A DNA stretch of 49,434 nucleotides from Acidobacteriota bacterium (GTDB lineage: Bacteria > Acidobacteriota > Terriglobia > Terriglobales > Acidobacteriaceae), in NCBI GenBank assembly GCA_021780075.1, contig JAJXZL010000021.1:1-49434 (forward strand), in the 5' to 3' direction. Each line of letters starts with the position of its first letter. Position 1 is the stretch's first letter. The translations under genes and the position numbers were made by a program. The notes beneath the pieces are model-generated. The model searched no databases. It was not told the DNA's origin and saw nothing but the letters and a program-made list of their open reading frames with translations. Shown piece after piece: positions 32,169 through 42,387 of this stretch.

Positions 32169-33101
32169 TTACTCCGCCGGATCTTCCGCCGTGAACGGCG
32201 AGCAGCACGGCTTTTCCGTCGCGTGGAAGTTCATCAGCTCCAGCCGGATGCCATCAGGATCGTAGAGGTTGAACTGGTACTTGCCGTCTTTGCCGATCTT
32301 GGGTTCCTTGTCGTGCACGCCACCTAGCCGGTTGCCCGCCTGCAGCACTTTGTAGGCCTCCGGAACCGACACTTCGCCAATGGAAAGATGGTCCAGCACG
32401 CCCAGCGCATGCTGCGTCATCGTCGCCGGAATCCCCGACCCCGACGGTCCGCTCGTCATCATGTATTCCAGCCAGTCGTGCCCATCGGGAACCTGCTGGC
32501 TCACCCAGTCAATCTTGCCGTCCTGCATGCCGCCGAACCAGTAGGGCTTGAAGTCCAGCAAGGCGCGATAAAAGGTGTCCTCCTTCGCGCGGTCGTGCAC
32601 CATGATCCCCAGGTGGATGATGTGCGTGCCGACAACATTGGTTGCGTCGGGAGCCTTGGGATGCAGCGGCGGCTGTACAAACTCCACCTTGTTATTCTCC
32701 GGGTCCAGCACCGTGAACCACTTGCTGCCGTCGGCGCCGCGCGTCACCATGGCCGGAGTCTTCCATCCCCGCATCCACAGATACTTCCGCATTCCCTCGG
32801 CGCTGCTCACATTCCACGCCGTGTGGTCCAGCCGATTGATGCCCGCGCCCGGCGGCAGCGGCAGCACCTCAATAAACTGGGTCGCGCTCACAGCGTAGCG
32901 CACGCCCTCAGGATTCTCTGGGTCGGGCAGTTTGGCTGCGCCGATGATGTCCTTGTAGTAGTGCTCCGTCGCCGCGGGGTTGGATGTGTAGACCGCCAGG
33001 TGCGAGATGCCTGTAATCTTCGGGCGAGACATCTCCGTCTGCGCGGTGGCGGCAACAGCGACTGTGGCCAGAAAAGCAGCGGCCAGGATTCTGGAAAACA
33101 T
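32169..33101 (-). CDS. Secreted two-domain glyoxalase/VOC superfamily protein
   Basis: A 310-residue exported protein with a signal peptide (1-21) and two vicinal-oxygen-chelate modules. The first (about 28-150) opens with KITGISHLAVYTSNPAATEHYY; the second (about 165-300) with GTHIIHLGIMVHDRAKEDTFY and ends with QFNLYDPDGIRLELMNF. His and Glu residues typical of VOC metal ligands are present in both. The fold serves in glyoxalase, dioxygenase and resistance enzymes; the reaction here cannot be deduced. Export of a VOC protein is noteworthy but seen in this phylum. The start at 33101 is supported by GAGGT six bases upstream and a good promoter. The longer frame to 33485 overlaps the divergent M20 gene. 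Confidence 0.82.
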   Translation of the reverse strand: MFSRILAAAFLATVAVAATAQTEMSRPKITGISHLAVYTSNPAATEHYYKDIIGAAKLPDPENPEGVRYAVSATQFIEVLPLPPGAGINRLDHTAWNVSSAEGMRKYLWMRGWKTPAMVTRGADGSKWFTVLDPENNKVEFVQPPLHPKAPDATNVVGTHIIHLGIMVHDRAKEDTFYRALLDFKPYWFGGMQDGKIDWVSQQVPDGHDWLEYMMTSGPSGSGIPATMTQHALGVLDHLSIGEVSVPEAYKVLQAGNRLGGVHDKEPKIGKDGKYQFNLYDPDGIRLELMNFHATEKPCCSPFTAEDPAE

Positions 33102-33131
33102 GGTGTACCTCACAAGGTCCGGCGGGTAAAC

Positions 33132-33159
33132 ATTAAATCGATTTGGCGTAGGGTGTAAA
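33132..33159 (-). promoter_or_regulatory. Strong sigma70-type promoter for the glyoxalase-like gene
   Basis: On the minus strand TTTACA (33159-33154), a 16-bp spacer and TTTAAT (33137-33132). Both hexamers match five of six consensus bases. It lies about 30 bp before the start codon. Confidence 0.65.
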
Positions 33160-33204
33160 CCGGACCCCGGCACGATCCCATGCCAATCCACCGCCCTCAC
33201 GCCG

Positions 33205-33210
33205 TACAAT
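33205..33210 (+). promoter_or_regulatory. -10-like hexamer directly before the M20 gene
   Basis: TACAAT ends six bases before the ATG of the M20 peptidase gene; there is no Shine-Dalgarno between. This is the clearest leaderless candidate in the window. The -35 region is weak. Confidence 0.45.
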
Positions 33211-33216
33211 GCGCTC

Positions 33217-34674
33217 ATGCGTCGCCAAAATTTCTTTGCCATCTGCGCCTTGCTCGTCTTCACCGCCTGCCTTGGCTTGTCCGCACCGGCACAGTCCTCG
33301 CTCCCCACGACCTCGCCTGCCGACCGCGCCCTGGCCCGCGAAATCTTCAAACAACTCATTGAAATCAACACGACCGACACGCCTCTGGGCAACGTAACCA
33401 CCGCTACGGCAGCCATGCAGAAGCGCTTCCTTGACGCTGGCTTCGCCCCCGAGGATGTGCACCTGCTCGGCCCCGACGCGCACAAGATGAATCTCGTCGT
33501 CCGCTACCGCGCCACGGGCCAGCCCACGGAAAAGCCCGTAGTTTTCCTGTGCCACGTCGATGTGGTCCAGGCCCTGCGTTCTGACTGGCACACCGACCCA
33601 TTCCAGTTCATTGAAAAGGATGGCTATTACTACGGCCGCGGCACGCAGGATATGAAGGACTCCGACGCCGCGATCGTCGCCACCTTCCTGCGCCTCCACA
33701 GCGAAGGCTACAAGCCCAAACGCGACCTCATCCTCGCCCTCACAGCCGACGAAGAGGGCGGCAGTTTCAACGGAGCCCACTGGCTCGTGCAGCAGCACCG
33801 TGACCTGGTTGACGCGGCCTTCGTCATCAATCCCGACGCCGGCGGCATCGAGCTCGACCACGGCCGCGCCGTGGTGGCCGACGTGGAAGCTACTGAAAAG
33901 GTCTATGCCGACTATCAGATCACCGCGGTCAATCCCGGTGGTCACAGTTCGCGCCCGCGCCCAGACAACGCAATCTATGAGCTGACGGCTGCGCTCAACA
34001 AACTGGCCGCCTACTCGTTCCCCTTTGAGATGAACGACGTTACGCGCACCTATTTCCGCAACCTCGCCAAAGAGGAGACAGGCCAGACAGCAGCGGACAT
34101 GCGTGCCATCCTCGCCACTCCGCCAGACATGGCCGCGGCCGCGCGCCTCAGCGTCGAGCCCAGCTTCTACTCCAACTTCCGCACCACCTGCGTTGCCACC
34201 CGCCTTAGCGGAGGCCACGCCAACAACGCCCTGCCCCAAACCGCACAGGCGAATGTGAACTGCCGCATCTTCCCCGGCCACTCGCCTGAGGAGATTCGCC
34301 AGCAGCTTGTCGCCGTCTTCAACGATTCCAAGCTCTCCGTAAAATATGTCTCGGACACCGGCGTCGTCTCTGACGTTGCATCCGACCGAAAGGCCATGGT
34401 TCCGCCGCCGCCCATCAAGGCGGTCTTTGACCCGCTTACGCGCATCACGCAGGCCATCTGGCCCGGTGTGCCCGTCACGCCCGTGATGGAAAACGGCGCC
34501 ACAGACTCCATCTACTTCGCGCAGGCCGGCATCCCCTGCTACGGCTACTCGGCCATCGCTCTTGAGCGCGATGACGATCGCGCCCACGGCCAGGACGAGC
34601 GTCTGCCCGTGGACTCCTACTGGAAGTCGCTGGATTTCTTCTACTCATTCACCAAAGCGCTCGGCGGTGAGTAA
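33217..34674 (+). CDS. Secreted M20-family metallopeptidase
   Basis: A 485-residue exported di-zinc peptidase. After a signal peptide (about 1-26) the M20 metal motifs appear in order: LCHVDVV (His113, Asp115), GRGTQDMKD (Asp145), the catalytic DEEGG (Glu179, Glu180), NPDAGG, and a C-terminal AHGQDERLP with the last His. The dimerisation or lid domain lies between, with NPGGHSSRPRPDNAI. Candidate activities are carboxypeptidase or dipeptidase; the sequence does not decide. It is divergent from the glyoxalase-like gene, and its ATG is preceded by TACAAT rather than a ribosome binding site. A strong bidirectional terminator follows. Confidence 0.9.
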   Translation: MRRQNFFAICALLVFTACLGLSAPAQSSLPTTSPADRALAREIFKQLIEINTTDTPLGNVTTATAAMQKRFLDAGFAPEDVHLLGPDAHKMNLVVRYRATGQPTEKPVVFLCHVDVVQALRSDWHTDPFQFIEKDGYYYGRGTQDMKDSDAAIVATFLRLHSEGYKPKRDLILALTADEEGGSFNGAHWLVQQHRDLVDAAFVINPDAGGIELDHGRAVVADVEATEKVYADYQITAVNPGGHSSRPRPDNAIYELTAALNKLAAYSFPFEMNDVTRTYFRNLAKEETGQTAADMRAILATPPDMAAAARLSVEPSFYSNFRTTCVATRLSGGHANNALPQTAQANVNCRIFPGHSPEEIRQQLVAVFNDSKLSVKYVSDTGVVSDVASDRKAMVPPPPIKAVFDPLTRITQAIWPGVPVTPVMENGATDSIYFAQAGIPCYGYSAIALERDDDRAHGQDERLPVDSYWKSLDFFYSFTKALGGE

Positions 34675-34706
34675 ACATATCAATCGCACATGCGCAGAAA
34701 AAGATT

Positions 34707-34747
34707 TCCGGGTTACAGGACGAGTTAGCTTCGACCTGTAACCCGGA
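34707..34747. terminator. Bidirectional terminator between the M20 and OLD genes
   Basis: TCCGGGTTACAGG (34707-34719) and CCTGTAACCCGGA (34735-34747) form a perfect 13-bp stem with a 15-base loop. The plus side continues TTTGTT and the minus side AATCTTTTTC. It sits between two convergent genes. Confidence 0.88.
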
Positions 34748-34782
34748 TTTGTTGCTTTATCGAAGAGGATAGCTGTCTCTTT

Positions 34783-36723
34783 CTATATAAGCGCGTTCAG
34801 ATCGCCGATCAGTTTCTCCATACGCCCCAGCGCGGAGTTGAAGCCCGGCAGTTGCTTTGCCTCCGCTTCATTGTGGAAGAGCCACTCCGCGGGCACCGAC
34901 GGCTTGAATTTCACATAGTGTCCATTCAACGTCGCCGTATGCTGCTCCACCTCCTGCATCACGCGCGCTGGCGTCGCGGCCGGCGAAAGCTCAGGAAAGT
35001 CATGAGGCTGCCGCAGGTCGAGAGCCCTGCGCACCAACGCCAGATAGAAACTGCGGCCCAGTACATCCTCAATATCTGCATCGCTCTGTCCCGCATACAT
35101 GTCCAGCGTCACCAGGTGTCCGTCTCGGAGTGCCTTTTTGGCGGTTTCAATCCTGCTCTTGTCGCCGTGCTGCACATCGGCAAGCGCAGCCAGGTGCAGG
35201 CCTTCGTTCCCCAGCAGCGACGCGACGCTGGGAATACGCGAAAGGCCCCCGCTGATGCAGATGTTCCAGCGATAGTCGAGGCCGGATTTGTTGGCCGCCT
35301 GCAGTTGCTTTGAGAACCACTTCAGATACACAAGGTCCGCTTCGCCTTCCACCAGCAGCGTATGCTTGCCCACGAAAAGGCTCTGCGCCAGTTGGAACTC
35401 GAGCGCCTTGCGTAGCGGCGTAATGGTGTCTGCATCGGAGCCGAGCACATCCTCTCTTACCTTGGTGCCCAGCAGTCTCTCTTCTCCGGTGGACTTATCC
35501 TTCTCCACCATGTCTTCAACCGTGCGCGCAGACAGCATATGGTCCAGGTCAACCATGAAGGGGGAGTGCGTTGTATAAATCACCTGGTAATGCGGGCGAA
35601 GCTGCTCATTGATGTAGCGCAGCAGGTCGGCCTGTGCGCGCGCGTGTAGTGACAAGCCCGGCTCGTCCAGCAGAATAACCAGCTTCTCTCCATGAATCTT
35701 CTTCAGTTGATAGAACCAGATCAGGAAAGAGAAGAACCATACGAACCCACGGCTTCTGTCATCAAAACTGGTGTCGGCGCGATGACGCCGGTTGTCGATG
35801 CGCGTGCGGAAGATCCATCCGGAATTGAACGGCGCGGGATCGCTGGGCCGCGCGTAGTCCAGCTTGATCTCCACATCCAGATGCTTGTTCTGCGACCAGT
35901 ACCGCGAAATCATGTCCGTCAGCTGATTCGATACCGCCCGCAATGAAGCATTGAATTCCTCATACGTCCCGGTGCTGTTTACGCTTTCAACGGTCGCTCC
36001 GGCCAGCTCAAGGAGGGCTATAAAGATGCGGTCCCGGTCCGTCAGTTTATTTTGTTTCTGCCGCATCGCAATCTCATCGACTGAGATCGTTCCCGGAAGA
36101 GTGAGATATTCGTCGAAGTAGAGGAAGGTGGGCATATGGGCAGACAGAAAGGCATGAACGGCCGCCTCACCACCCTGCGGCAACTGCGCCGTCAAATCCG
36201 TCAGCAGCTTCTCCTGCGCGGCAGAGCGCAGCGCCGTCGTCTTCAGCATGCCCATCGCGGCATCCACGCTGGCGCATTTTGCCAGCTGCGCCAACTCTTC
36301 CGCAGACAGATGAGCCTGGCTCAGAACATGATGCAGCAGCTTCTCCTGGTCGATGCCGGCAGAGATGAGCGCAACATTGTCATAGCCAACTGAGACTGAA
36401 AACGAACGGCTCGTGAGAGTCCCGTGGCCAAAGTTCTCCTCCGCGGCTTGCATATCGGCGTCAGACAGCTCCCAGGCCGCGTGAATCACGGGCGCATCCT
36501 GGGCGCTTCTGGCGTCAGCCGGCCATTTTCTGCGGGGGAAGTCCCTCAGGGCGTTGAAGGGTTCCTTGCCTGCATCGTCTGGCTTGAGCCTGTGCAAAGC
36601 CTTCAGAATTGCGGTTTTACCCGATTCATTCTTCCCCACCAGGCAGGTGATCGGGTCCAGCGAAAACTCGCCTGAATCCTCGATACACCGAAAATCTCGA
36701 ATTTGTACCTTCGCTAGCCGCAC
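34783..36723 (-). CDS. OLD-family ATPase/TOPRIM nuclease
   Basis: A 646-residue protein with an ABC/SMC-type ATPase fused to a C-terminal TOPRIM domain, the layout of overcoming-lysogenization-defect (OLD) nucleases. The Walker A is GKNESGKT (30-37) after VQIRDFRCIEDSGEF. The Walker B/D-loop is LVILLDEPGLSLHARAQ, and the H-loop is TTHSPFMVD. The TOPRIM begins HTLLVEGEADLVYL and has a later DIEDVLG; the expected DxD strand reads ADVQHGD, so one acidic position may be altered. Stand-alone (class 1) OLD proteins are linked to phage exclusion; class 2 (GajA) pairs with a UvrD-like helicase, which is absent here. The GTG start at 36723 is chosen for GAGGGG just upstream; the frame extends further but without a family match. 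It is divergent from mfd. Confidence 0.82.
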   Translation of the reverse strand: MRLAKVQIRDFRCIEDSGEFSLDPITCLVGKNESGKTAILKALHRLKPDDAGKEPFNALRDFPRRKWPADARSAQDAPVIHAAWELSDADMQAAEENFGHGTLTSRSFSVSVGYDNVALISAGIDQEKLLHHVLSQAHLSAEELAQLAKCASVDAAMGMLKTTALRSAAQEKLLTDLTAQLPQGGEAAVHAFLSAHMPTFLYFDEYLTLPGTISVDEIAMRQKQNKLTDRDRIFIALLELAGATVESVNSTGTYEEFNASLRAVSNQLTDMISRYWSQNKHLDVEIKLDYARPSDPAPFNSGWIFRTRIDNRRHRADTSFDDRSRGFVWFFSFLIWFYQLKKIHGEKLVILLDEPGLSLHARAQADLLRYINEQLRPHYQVIYTTHSPFMVDLDHMLSARTVEDMVEKDKSTGEERLLGTKVREDVLGSDADTITPLRKALEFQLAQSLFVGKHTLLVEGEADLVYLKWFSKQLQAANKSGLDYRWNICISGGLSRIPSVASLLGNEGLHLAALADVQHGDKSRIETAKKALRDGHLVTLDMYAGQSDADIEDVLGRSFYLALVRRALDLRQPHDFPELSPAATPARVMQEVEQHTATLNGHYVKFKPSVPAEWLFHNEAEAKQLPGFNSALGRMEKLIGDLNALI

Positions 36724-36932
36724 AATCCCCTCGCTATGCTGATCTTGAAACAGATGGCCCGCCTTGATTCCGCACGAGTATAGGCCCGCCCCTGACCTTC
36801 GCATAGATACCTTTAGGCTTAGGACCTTTGGGCGGCGCGCAGATGGCTTCGGCCGGATTCTCAGCCGCAACGTCCGCGGCGCACTCCACGCCTCAGGCGG
36901 CTGGTTCCTTCGCGCTGATAAACTGGAAGTGC

Positions 36933-39900
36933 ATGATCCTCCCGTTCGTCCGCGATATCTTCGCGGAGCTGGAGCACTCCTCCGCATTTGAGCGCGTGCG
37001 CAGGCACCTTAGCCTGGGTACGGGGCGTCGTCGTGTGTCCGGACTTACCGCCACCGCCCGCTCACTCTATTTGCCGCTCATGGCGCACGCCGCCAATCAC
37101 CCCGTCATCGTGGTGGTGGCTGATAACAAAGCCGCAGAGACCCTTGAGATTGCCCTGCGCGCAGGCTGTGAGCTGACCGCCGCCATTGATCCCACCCGCG
37201 TTGTGCGCCTGCCCGCCCATGATGTCCTTCCGTTTGAGAATCTTTCCCCGCACCCAGACGTGCAGGAGCAGCGCGCCGCCGCTCTCTGGAAGCTCGCCAC
37301 TGGCGCCGTCTCCATCCTCATCGCGCCTGCTGAGGCCGTCGCCATGCGCCTTTTTGAGCGCGACTACTACGCCGGCCTCGCCGTCACCCTCAAGCGCGGC
37401 GAAGAAATTGACGTGGAAGTGCTTACCGCGCACCTTGCAAGCGTCGGGTACACACAGATGGACCTGGTCGAGATGCCCGGCCAGTTCACGCGCCGCGGCG
37501 GCATTCTCGATGTCTACTCTCCTGAGGCGGACCGCCCCGTGCGCATCGAGTTCTTCGGCGACGAGATTGAAACCATCCGCAAGTTCGACCCTGAAACGCA
37601 GCGTTCCCAGTCTGGCCTGGACGAAGCGCAGTTGCTTCCACTGACTGAGACGCCCGTCACCGAGCGCCTGCTCGCCGCTGTTCATGCCCGCCTGAGCCGC
37701 CAGCGCGTTGAGAGCGCGGACGAATCGCTGGCCGAAGAAGCAGCCGCCGCCGGCGGAGTCAGCGTCTTTCCCGGATGGGAGTTCTTCTCTGCCGTGGCCG
37801 GCGCAGAGAGCCAACTGCTCAAGCTCGTGCCCCGCTGCGCGCTCTTCGTCGAAGAGCCCGCCATGGTGCGCAACCAGATCGATCGCTGGTGGAACAAGGT
37901 CGAGCAGCGTCACGAGCGCTCCGGCATCGGCTCGCTCATCCGTCCAGAGGACATCTACCTGCGCCCCGAGGTGTTGCAGGGCCTGCTCGACTCGCACCCC
38001 GGCCTCGACCTCGATCAGTTGGGCGCCGTCGACGTGCTCGACACGGACAACACGCTCGGCGAAATTGCCTTCAATTCGCGCCCCACGCTGCGCTTCCACG
38101 GCTCCATCCCCGCGCTCACTGAGCAGTTGCGCAACCTCATCGCGGCTGAGCAGCGCATTGTGCTGGCCGCGCCTACGCAGGGCGATGTGGAGCGCATGGC
38201 CACCGTGCTGCGCGAGTACCAGATACCCTATCGCCTCGGCAGCCGCTTTACCCATCCCAGCAGCGAAACCGTGCTGGAAGAAGCCAGCTACATGGCTGGC
38301 GATCTGCGCGTCCCCGTCATCGTGCGCACCCAGATCGCCTCCGGCGTCAGCCTCCCCGATGCAAATCTCATCATCTTCGGCGCCAACGATCTTTCTGACG
38401 AAGCCGACATCATGGCTCGTCCCGCGCCCAAGCGCTCCAAGACGGCCGCCTTTGTCTCCGACTTCCGTGACCTCACCATCGGCGATTACGTCGTCCACGT
38501 CGAGCACGGCATCGCGCAATATCAGGGACTCAAGGAGATCGTGCAGGACGGCCTCTCCGTCGAGTTCATGATTCTCGAATTCGCCGAGCAGGCCAAGCTC
38601 TACGTCCCGCTCACGCGCCTCGACCTCATTCAGAAATACCGCTCCACCGACGCGGGCCCCGCGCCAGTCCTTAACAAACTCGGCTCGCAGCAGTGGACCA
38701 AGACCAAGGCCCGCGTGCGCAAGGCCATGCAGGACATGGCTGGCGAGTTGCTCAAGCTCTACGCCGAGCGCCACACCGCGCAGGGCACAGCCTTCGCGCC
38801 CGACAACGAGTTCCAGCGCGAGTTCGAGGACTCCTTCGACTACCGCGAAACCGACGACCAGCTCACCGCCATCGCCGCCATCAAGCAGGACATGGAGTCC
38901 ACCATGCCCATGGACCGCCTGCTCTGCGGCGACGTGGGCTACGGTAAAACTGAAGTCGCGATGCGCGCCGCCTTCAAGGCCGTGCAGGATGGCAAGCAGG
39001 TGGCTGTGCTCACGCCCACCACCGTGCTCAGCTTCCAGCACTTCGAGACATTCAAGCGCCGCTTCGCGCAGTTCCCCATCAACATTGAAATGATCTCGCG
39101 CTTCCGCACTGCGAAGGAGCAAAAGCTGATCGTCGAGCGCGTAGAGACAGGCAAGGTGGATATCCTCATCGGCACCCACCGCCTGCTCTCCAAGGACATC
39201 AAGTTTCAGGATCTCGGCCTGCTCATCGTGGACGAAGAGCAGCGCTTCGGCGTGCGCCACAAGGAGCGGCTCAAGCAGTTGCGCAAAGAGATTGACGTGC
39301 TCGCCATGTCTGCCACGCCCATTCCGCGAACGCTGCACATGTCGCTCGTGGGCCTGCGCGACATGAGCGTTATCGAGACGCCGCCCAAGGACCGCATGGC
39401 CATTCAGACCGTTGTGGCCCGCTTCGATGAAAAGCTTGTGCGCTCCGCGATTGAGGTTGAGCTCGAACGCGGCGGTCAGGTCTACTTCGTGCACAACCGC
39501 GTCGAGTCCATCTACGAAATCGCCGCGCGCATTCAGGAGTTGGTGCCCGCAGCGCGCGTGGCCGTCGGCCACGGCCAGATGAGCGAGGGCGAACTCGAAA
39601 AAGTCATGCTCGCCTTCATGCACCACGAATTCGACGTGCTGGTGGCCACCACCATCATCGAGAACGGCCTCGACATTCCGCTCGCCAATACCATCCTCAT
39701 CAACCGCGCCGATCGCCACGGCCTCAGCGAGCTTTACCAGTTGCGCGGGCGCGTGGGCCGCTCCAACCGCCGCGCCTATGCGTATCTGCTCATTCCCGGC
39801 GAAAAGGAGCTGAGCGAAATTGCGCGCCGCCGTCTCGCCGCGCTCAAGGAGTTCAGCGATCTCGGCGCGGGCTTCAAAATCGCCGCGCTCGACCTGGAAC

Positions 39901-40484
39901 TGCGCGGCGCAGGCAACATGCTCGGCGGTGAGCAGAGCGGACACATTGAAGCCGTGGGCTTTGAACTCTACACCTCTATGCTTGAGGCCGCAGTGAAGGA
40001 GATGAAGGGCGAAAGCAGCGAAGAACGGCCCGCAACGCAGCTCAATCTCGGCATCGCGCTGCGCATCGACGAAAGCTATGTGCCGGAGGAAAACCAGCGC
40101 CTGCGCCTTTACAAAAAAATTGCCGGGGCCGCCGACGAGAAGGCGCTTGCCGACCTGCGCGCAGAGATGGAAGACCGCTATGGCCCGCTGCCTGACGCCA
40201 CCGTCTACCTCCTTGAGGCTGCCGCACTGCGCGTGGAGTGCGAGCGTGCGGGCATTGCACAGATTGATCGCAAGCGTGCCGAACTGCAGCTTCGATTCAC
40301 AGAGAATGCAAAGATCGACCCGCAGAACCTCATGCGCCTGGTCGCGCGCAACGCCAAACGCGGCGCGCAGTTCACGCCGCAAGGGGTGCTCAAGTATCCT
40401 TTGGCTGCCACGCGGCCCGATGAAGTGCTGCTTGAGATTCATGAATTGCTTGCCAATCTGGCACCCGCGCCAGTCGGCGTATAA
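36933..40484 (+). CDS. mfd: Transcription-repair coupling factor Mfd
   Basis: Mfd removes stalled RNA polymerase at DNA lesions and recruits UvrA. The 1183-residue protein has the N-terminal UvrB-homology region ([17 protein letters not shown] and [28 protein letters not shown]), the RNA polymerase-interacting CarD-like domain ([17 protein letters not shown]), the RecG-like translocase with Walker A GDVGYGKT (666-673), the DEEQ box (767-770), [30 protein letters not shown], and the C-terminal TRCF domain. The start at 36933 was chosen because the family sequence begins [13 protein letters not shown]. An ATG at 36828 would add 35 unrelated residues. A TAAACT hexamer lies eight bases upstream. 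The DUF885 gene follows after 15 bp. Confidence 0.96.
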   Translation: MILPFVRDIFAELEHSSAFERVRRHLSLGTGRRRVSGLTATARSLYLPLMAHAANHPVIVVVADNKAAETLEIALRAGCELTAAIDPTRVVRLPAHDVLPFENLSPHPDVQEQRAAALWKLATGAVSILIAPAEAVAMRLFERDYYAGLAVTLKRGEEIDVEVLTAHLASVGYTQMDLVEMPGQFTRRGGILDVYSPEADRPVRIEFFGDEIETIRKFDPETQRSQSGLDEAQLLPLTETPVTERLLAAVHARLSRQRVESADESLAEEAAAAGGVSVFPGWEFFSAVAGAESQLLKLVPRCALFVEEPAMVRNQIDRWWNKVEQRHERSGIGSLIRPEDIYLRPEVLQGLLDSHPGLDLDQLGAVDVLDTDNTLGEIAFNSRPTLRFHGSIPALTEQLRNLIAAEQRIVLAAPTQGDVERMATVLREYQIPYRLGSRFTHPSSETVLEEASYMAGDLRVPVIVRTQIASGVSLPDANLIIFGANDLSDEADIMARPAPKRSKTAAFVSDFRDLTIGDYVVHVEHGIAQYQGLKEIVQDGLSVEFMILEFAEQAKLYVPLTRLDLIQKYRSTDAGPAPVLNKLGSQQWTKTKARVRKAMQDMAGELLKLYAERHTAQGTAFAPDNEFQREFEDSFDYRETDDQLTAIAAIKQDMESTMPMDRLLCGDVGYGKTEVAMRAAFKAVQDGKQVAVLTPTTVLSFQHFETFKRRFAQFPINIEMISRFRTAKEQKLIVERVETGKVDILIGTHRLLSKDIKFQDLGLLIVDEEQRFGVRHKERLKQLRKEIDVLAMSATPIPRTLHMSLVGLRDMSVIETPPKDRMAIQTVVARFDEKLVRSAIEVELERGGQVYFVHNRVESIYEIAARIQELVPAARVAVGHGQMSEGELEKVMLAFMHHEFDVLVATTIIENGLDIPLANTILINRADRHGLSELYQLRGRVGRSNRRAYAYLLIPGEKELSEIARRRLAALKEFSDLGAGFKIAALDLELRGAGNMLGGEQSGHIEAVGFELYTSMLEAAVKEMKGESSEERPATQLNLGIALRIDESYVPEENQRLRLYKKIAGAADEKALADLRAEMEDRYGPLPDATVYLLEAAALRVECERAGIAQIDRKRAELQLRFTENAKIDPQNLMRLVARNAKRGAQFTPQGVLKYPLAATRPDEVLLEIHELLANLAPAPVGV

Positions 40485-40499
40485 AGAGGCGTAGAAACG

Positions 40500-42266
40500 A
40501 TGCGAGGAAGCATGAGAAAGACACCCGCCCTGCTTGCGATTGGAGCTTGTATGTCTGCCACAATAGCTGCCCATGCCGGAACGGAAAACTGGAAGCAGCA
40601 GTTCCAGACAGCTTCGGATGCCTACCTGGATCAGGTCTACTTCCGTTATCAGCCCACGCAGGGCACAGCGGCCGGCTACCACCAGTACGATACGCAACTC
40701 GAGGACTTCTCGCGCAAGAGCATCGATGCAGAGGTTGCCGCCCTCAACAGTTTTGAGCAGCGCATCGTGGCCATCCCCGCCTCCGCTCTTGACCAGACAA
40801 CGCGCGGCGACCGCGCAATCGTGCTCGGCAGCATTCGTTCAAGGCTGCTCACACTCCAAACTATTCGTCCATGGCAGAAGGATGCCGACAATTATTCCAG
40901 CACGGCCGCCAATTCCGCCTTCACCATCATGGAGCGCAAATTTGCTTCGCCCGATGACCGCCTGCGTTCCCTCATCGCGCGCGAAAAGTTGATGCCTACC
41001 CTCCTGTCTGAAGCCCGCTCGAACCTCAACAACGCGCCGCGCATCTTCACCCAGATCGCCATCGAGCAGTTGCCCGGCACCATCAGCTTCTTCCAGCACG
41101 ATGTTCCTCTAGCATTTGCCGGCGCAAAAGATCCTGCGCTCAAGGCCGAGTTCGCGCAGTCCAATGCCGCTGTCATCGCCGCGCTCAACAGCTATCTCGG
41201 CTGGCTCAAGACCGACCTGCTGCCCCGCTCCAATGGCGACTTTCGCATCGGAGCCGAGACCTATGCAAAGAAGCTTGAATACGACGAGATGGTCGATCTG
41301 CCCCTGGACCAGCTCCTCGCAATCGGCAAAGCTGACCTGCGCAAAAATCAGGAACACTTCAACGCGGTTGCAAAGGAATTGGAGCCGACCAAAGACCCGC
41401 GCGCGGTGCTTGAAGAGCTGGGCCAGAATCATCCCGCGCCAGGGCAACTGCTCGATGCGTTTCGCGCCACGTTTAACAGCCTCGATGCCTTCATCCGCTC
41501 GCATCACATTGTGACCATTCCCTCCGAGGTGCGCCCCATCGTGGAAGAGACGCCGCCGTTTATGCGTGCCACCACGTTTGCTTCGATGGACACGCCCGGT
41601 CCCTATGAAAAGCATGCGACCGAGGCATACTTCAACGTCACGCTGCCCGATCCTTCCATGACGCCCGCGCAGGTCGAGGGATTCATGCACTCATTCAACG
41701 TCGGCACCGTGATTTCCACTGCGGTGCATGAGGCGTATCCAGGCCACTATGTGCAGTTCCTGTGGGTGCCGCAGGCGCCCAGTCGCGTGCGCAAGCTGCT
41801 CGGCGCTAACACCAATGTCGAGGGCTGGGCGCACTACACTGAGCAGATGATGCTCGACGAGGGCTATGGCCAGCCGGGCCAGGGCGCAAAAGATGAGCGC
41901 GAGTCAAAATTTCTACGCCTCGGCCAGTTGCAGGACGCGTTGCTGCGGGATGCGCGCTTCGTCGTCGGCATCGAGATGCACACCGGCAAAATGTCTTTCG
42001 ACGACGCTGTCGAGTTCTTCCAGAAGGAAGGCTATCAGTCAAAGGAGACGGCGATAGTCGAGACCAAGCGCGGCGCCGGCGACCCAACCTATCTTTATTA
42101 CACGCTGGGCAAGCTTGAAATTCTCAAGCTGCGCGCGGACCTCATGAAGAAGCAGGGCGCGGCCTTCTCGCTCGAGGAATTTCACAATAGCTTTCTGCGC
42201 CAGGGCTTCCCGCCCATTAAGATTGTGCGTGAAGCTTTGCTTGGAGATGATTCGCCGGCAATTTAA
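40500..42266 (+). CDS. DUF885-family metallopeptidase-like exported protein
   Basis: A 588-residue exported protein with a signal peptide (about 1-26) and a helical DUF885 domain. The probable zinc site is VHEAYPGHYVQ (His410, Glu411, His415) with a downstream EGWAHYTEQ (Glu441), the conserved pattern of this family, which resembles gluzincin peptidases. Substrate specificity is not known for most members. It starts 15 bp after mfd, so it is probably transcribed with it, although no functional tie is apparent. A second ATG at 40512 is an equally plausible start (GAGGAAGC precedes it); either keeps the signal peptide. Confidence 0.88.
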   Translation: MRGSMRKTPALLAIGACMSATIAAHAGTENWKQQFQTASDAYLDQVYFRYQPTQGTAAGYHQYDTQLEDFSRKSIDAEVAALNSFEQRIVAIPASALDQTTRGDRAIVLGSIRSRLLTLQTIRPWQKDADNYSSTAANSAFTIMERKFASPDDRLRSLIAREKLMPTLLSEARSNLNNAPRIFTQIAIEQLPGTISFFQHDVPLAFAGAKDPALKAEFAQSNAAVIAALNSYLGWLKTDLLPRSNGDFRIGAETYAKKLEYDEMVDLPLDQLLAIGKADLRKNQEHFNAVAKELEPTKDPRAVLEELGQNHPAPGQLLDAFRATFNSLDAFIRSHHIVTIPSEVRPIVEETPPFMRATTFASMDTPGPYEKHATEAYFNVTLPDPSMTPAQVEGFMHSFNVGTVISTAVHEAYPGHYVQFLWVPQAPSRVRKLLGANTNVEGWAHYTEQMMLDEGYGQPGQGAKDERESKFLRLGQLQDALLRDARFVVGIEMHTGKMSFDDAVEFFQKEGYQSKETAIVETKRGAGDPTYLYYTLGKLEILKLRADLMKKQGAAFSLEEFHNSFLRQGFPPIKIVREALLGDDSPAI

Positions 42267-42387
42267 ACAGCGGAGGCATCCATCGCCGCCGCAGCAGTTG
42301 GATAGCAATGCTTACTTGTATGCCTTGGTGTGAGCAAACAGAGACTGCGAAGTTATCAGCAGTCATTCCTGCAGTCATGGAGAAAGA

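Noticed and set aside
33133..34587. A 484-codon minus-strand frame opposite the M20 gene
   Set aside because: The M20 frame carries all metal motifs in order; the minus frame is Gly/Val-rich antisense sequence.
37062..40697. A 1211-codon open frame on the minus strand opposite mfd
   Set aside because: It mirrors mfd, which has a full set of motifs. Composition is His/Ala/Leu/Val-rich with no recognisable domain, as expected from antisense translation of GC-rich coding DNA.
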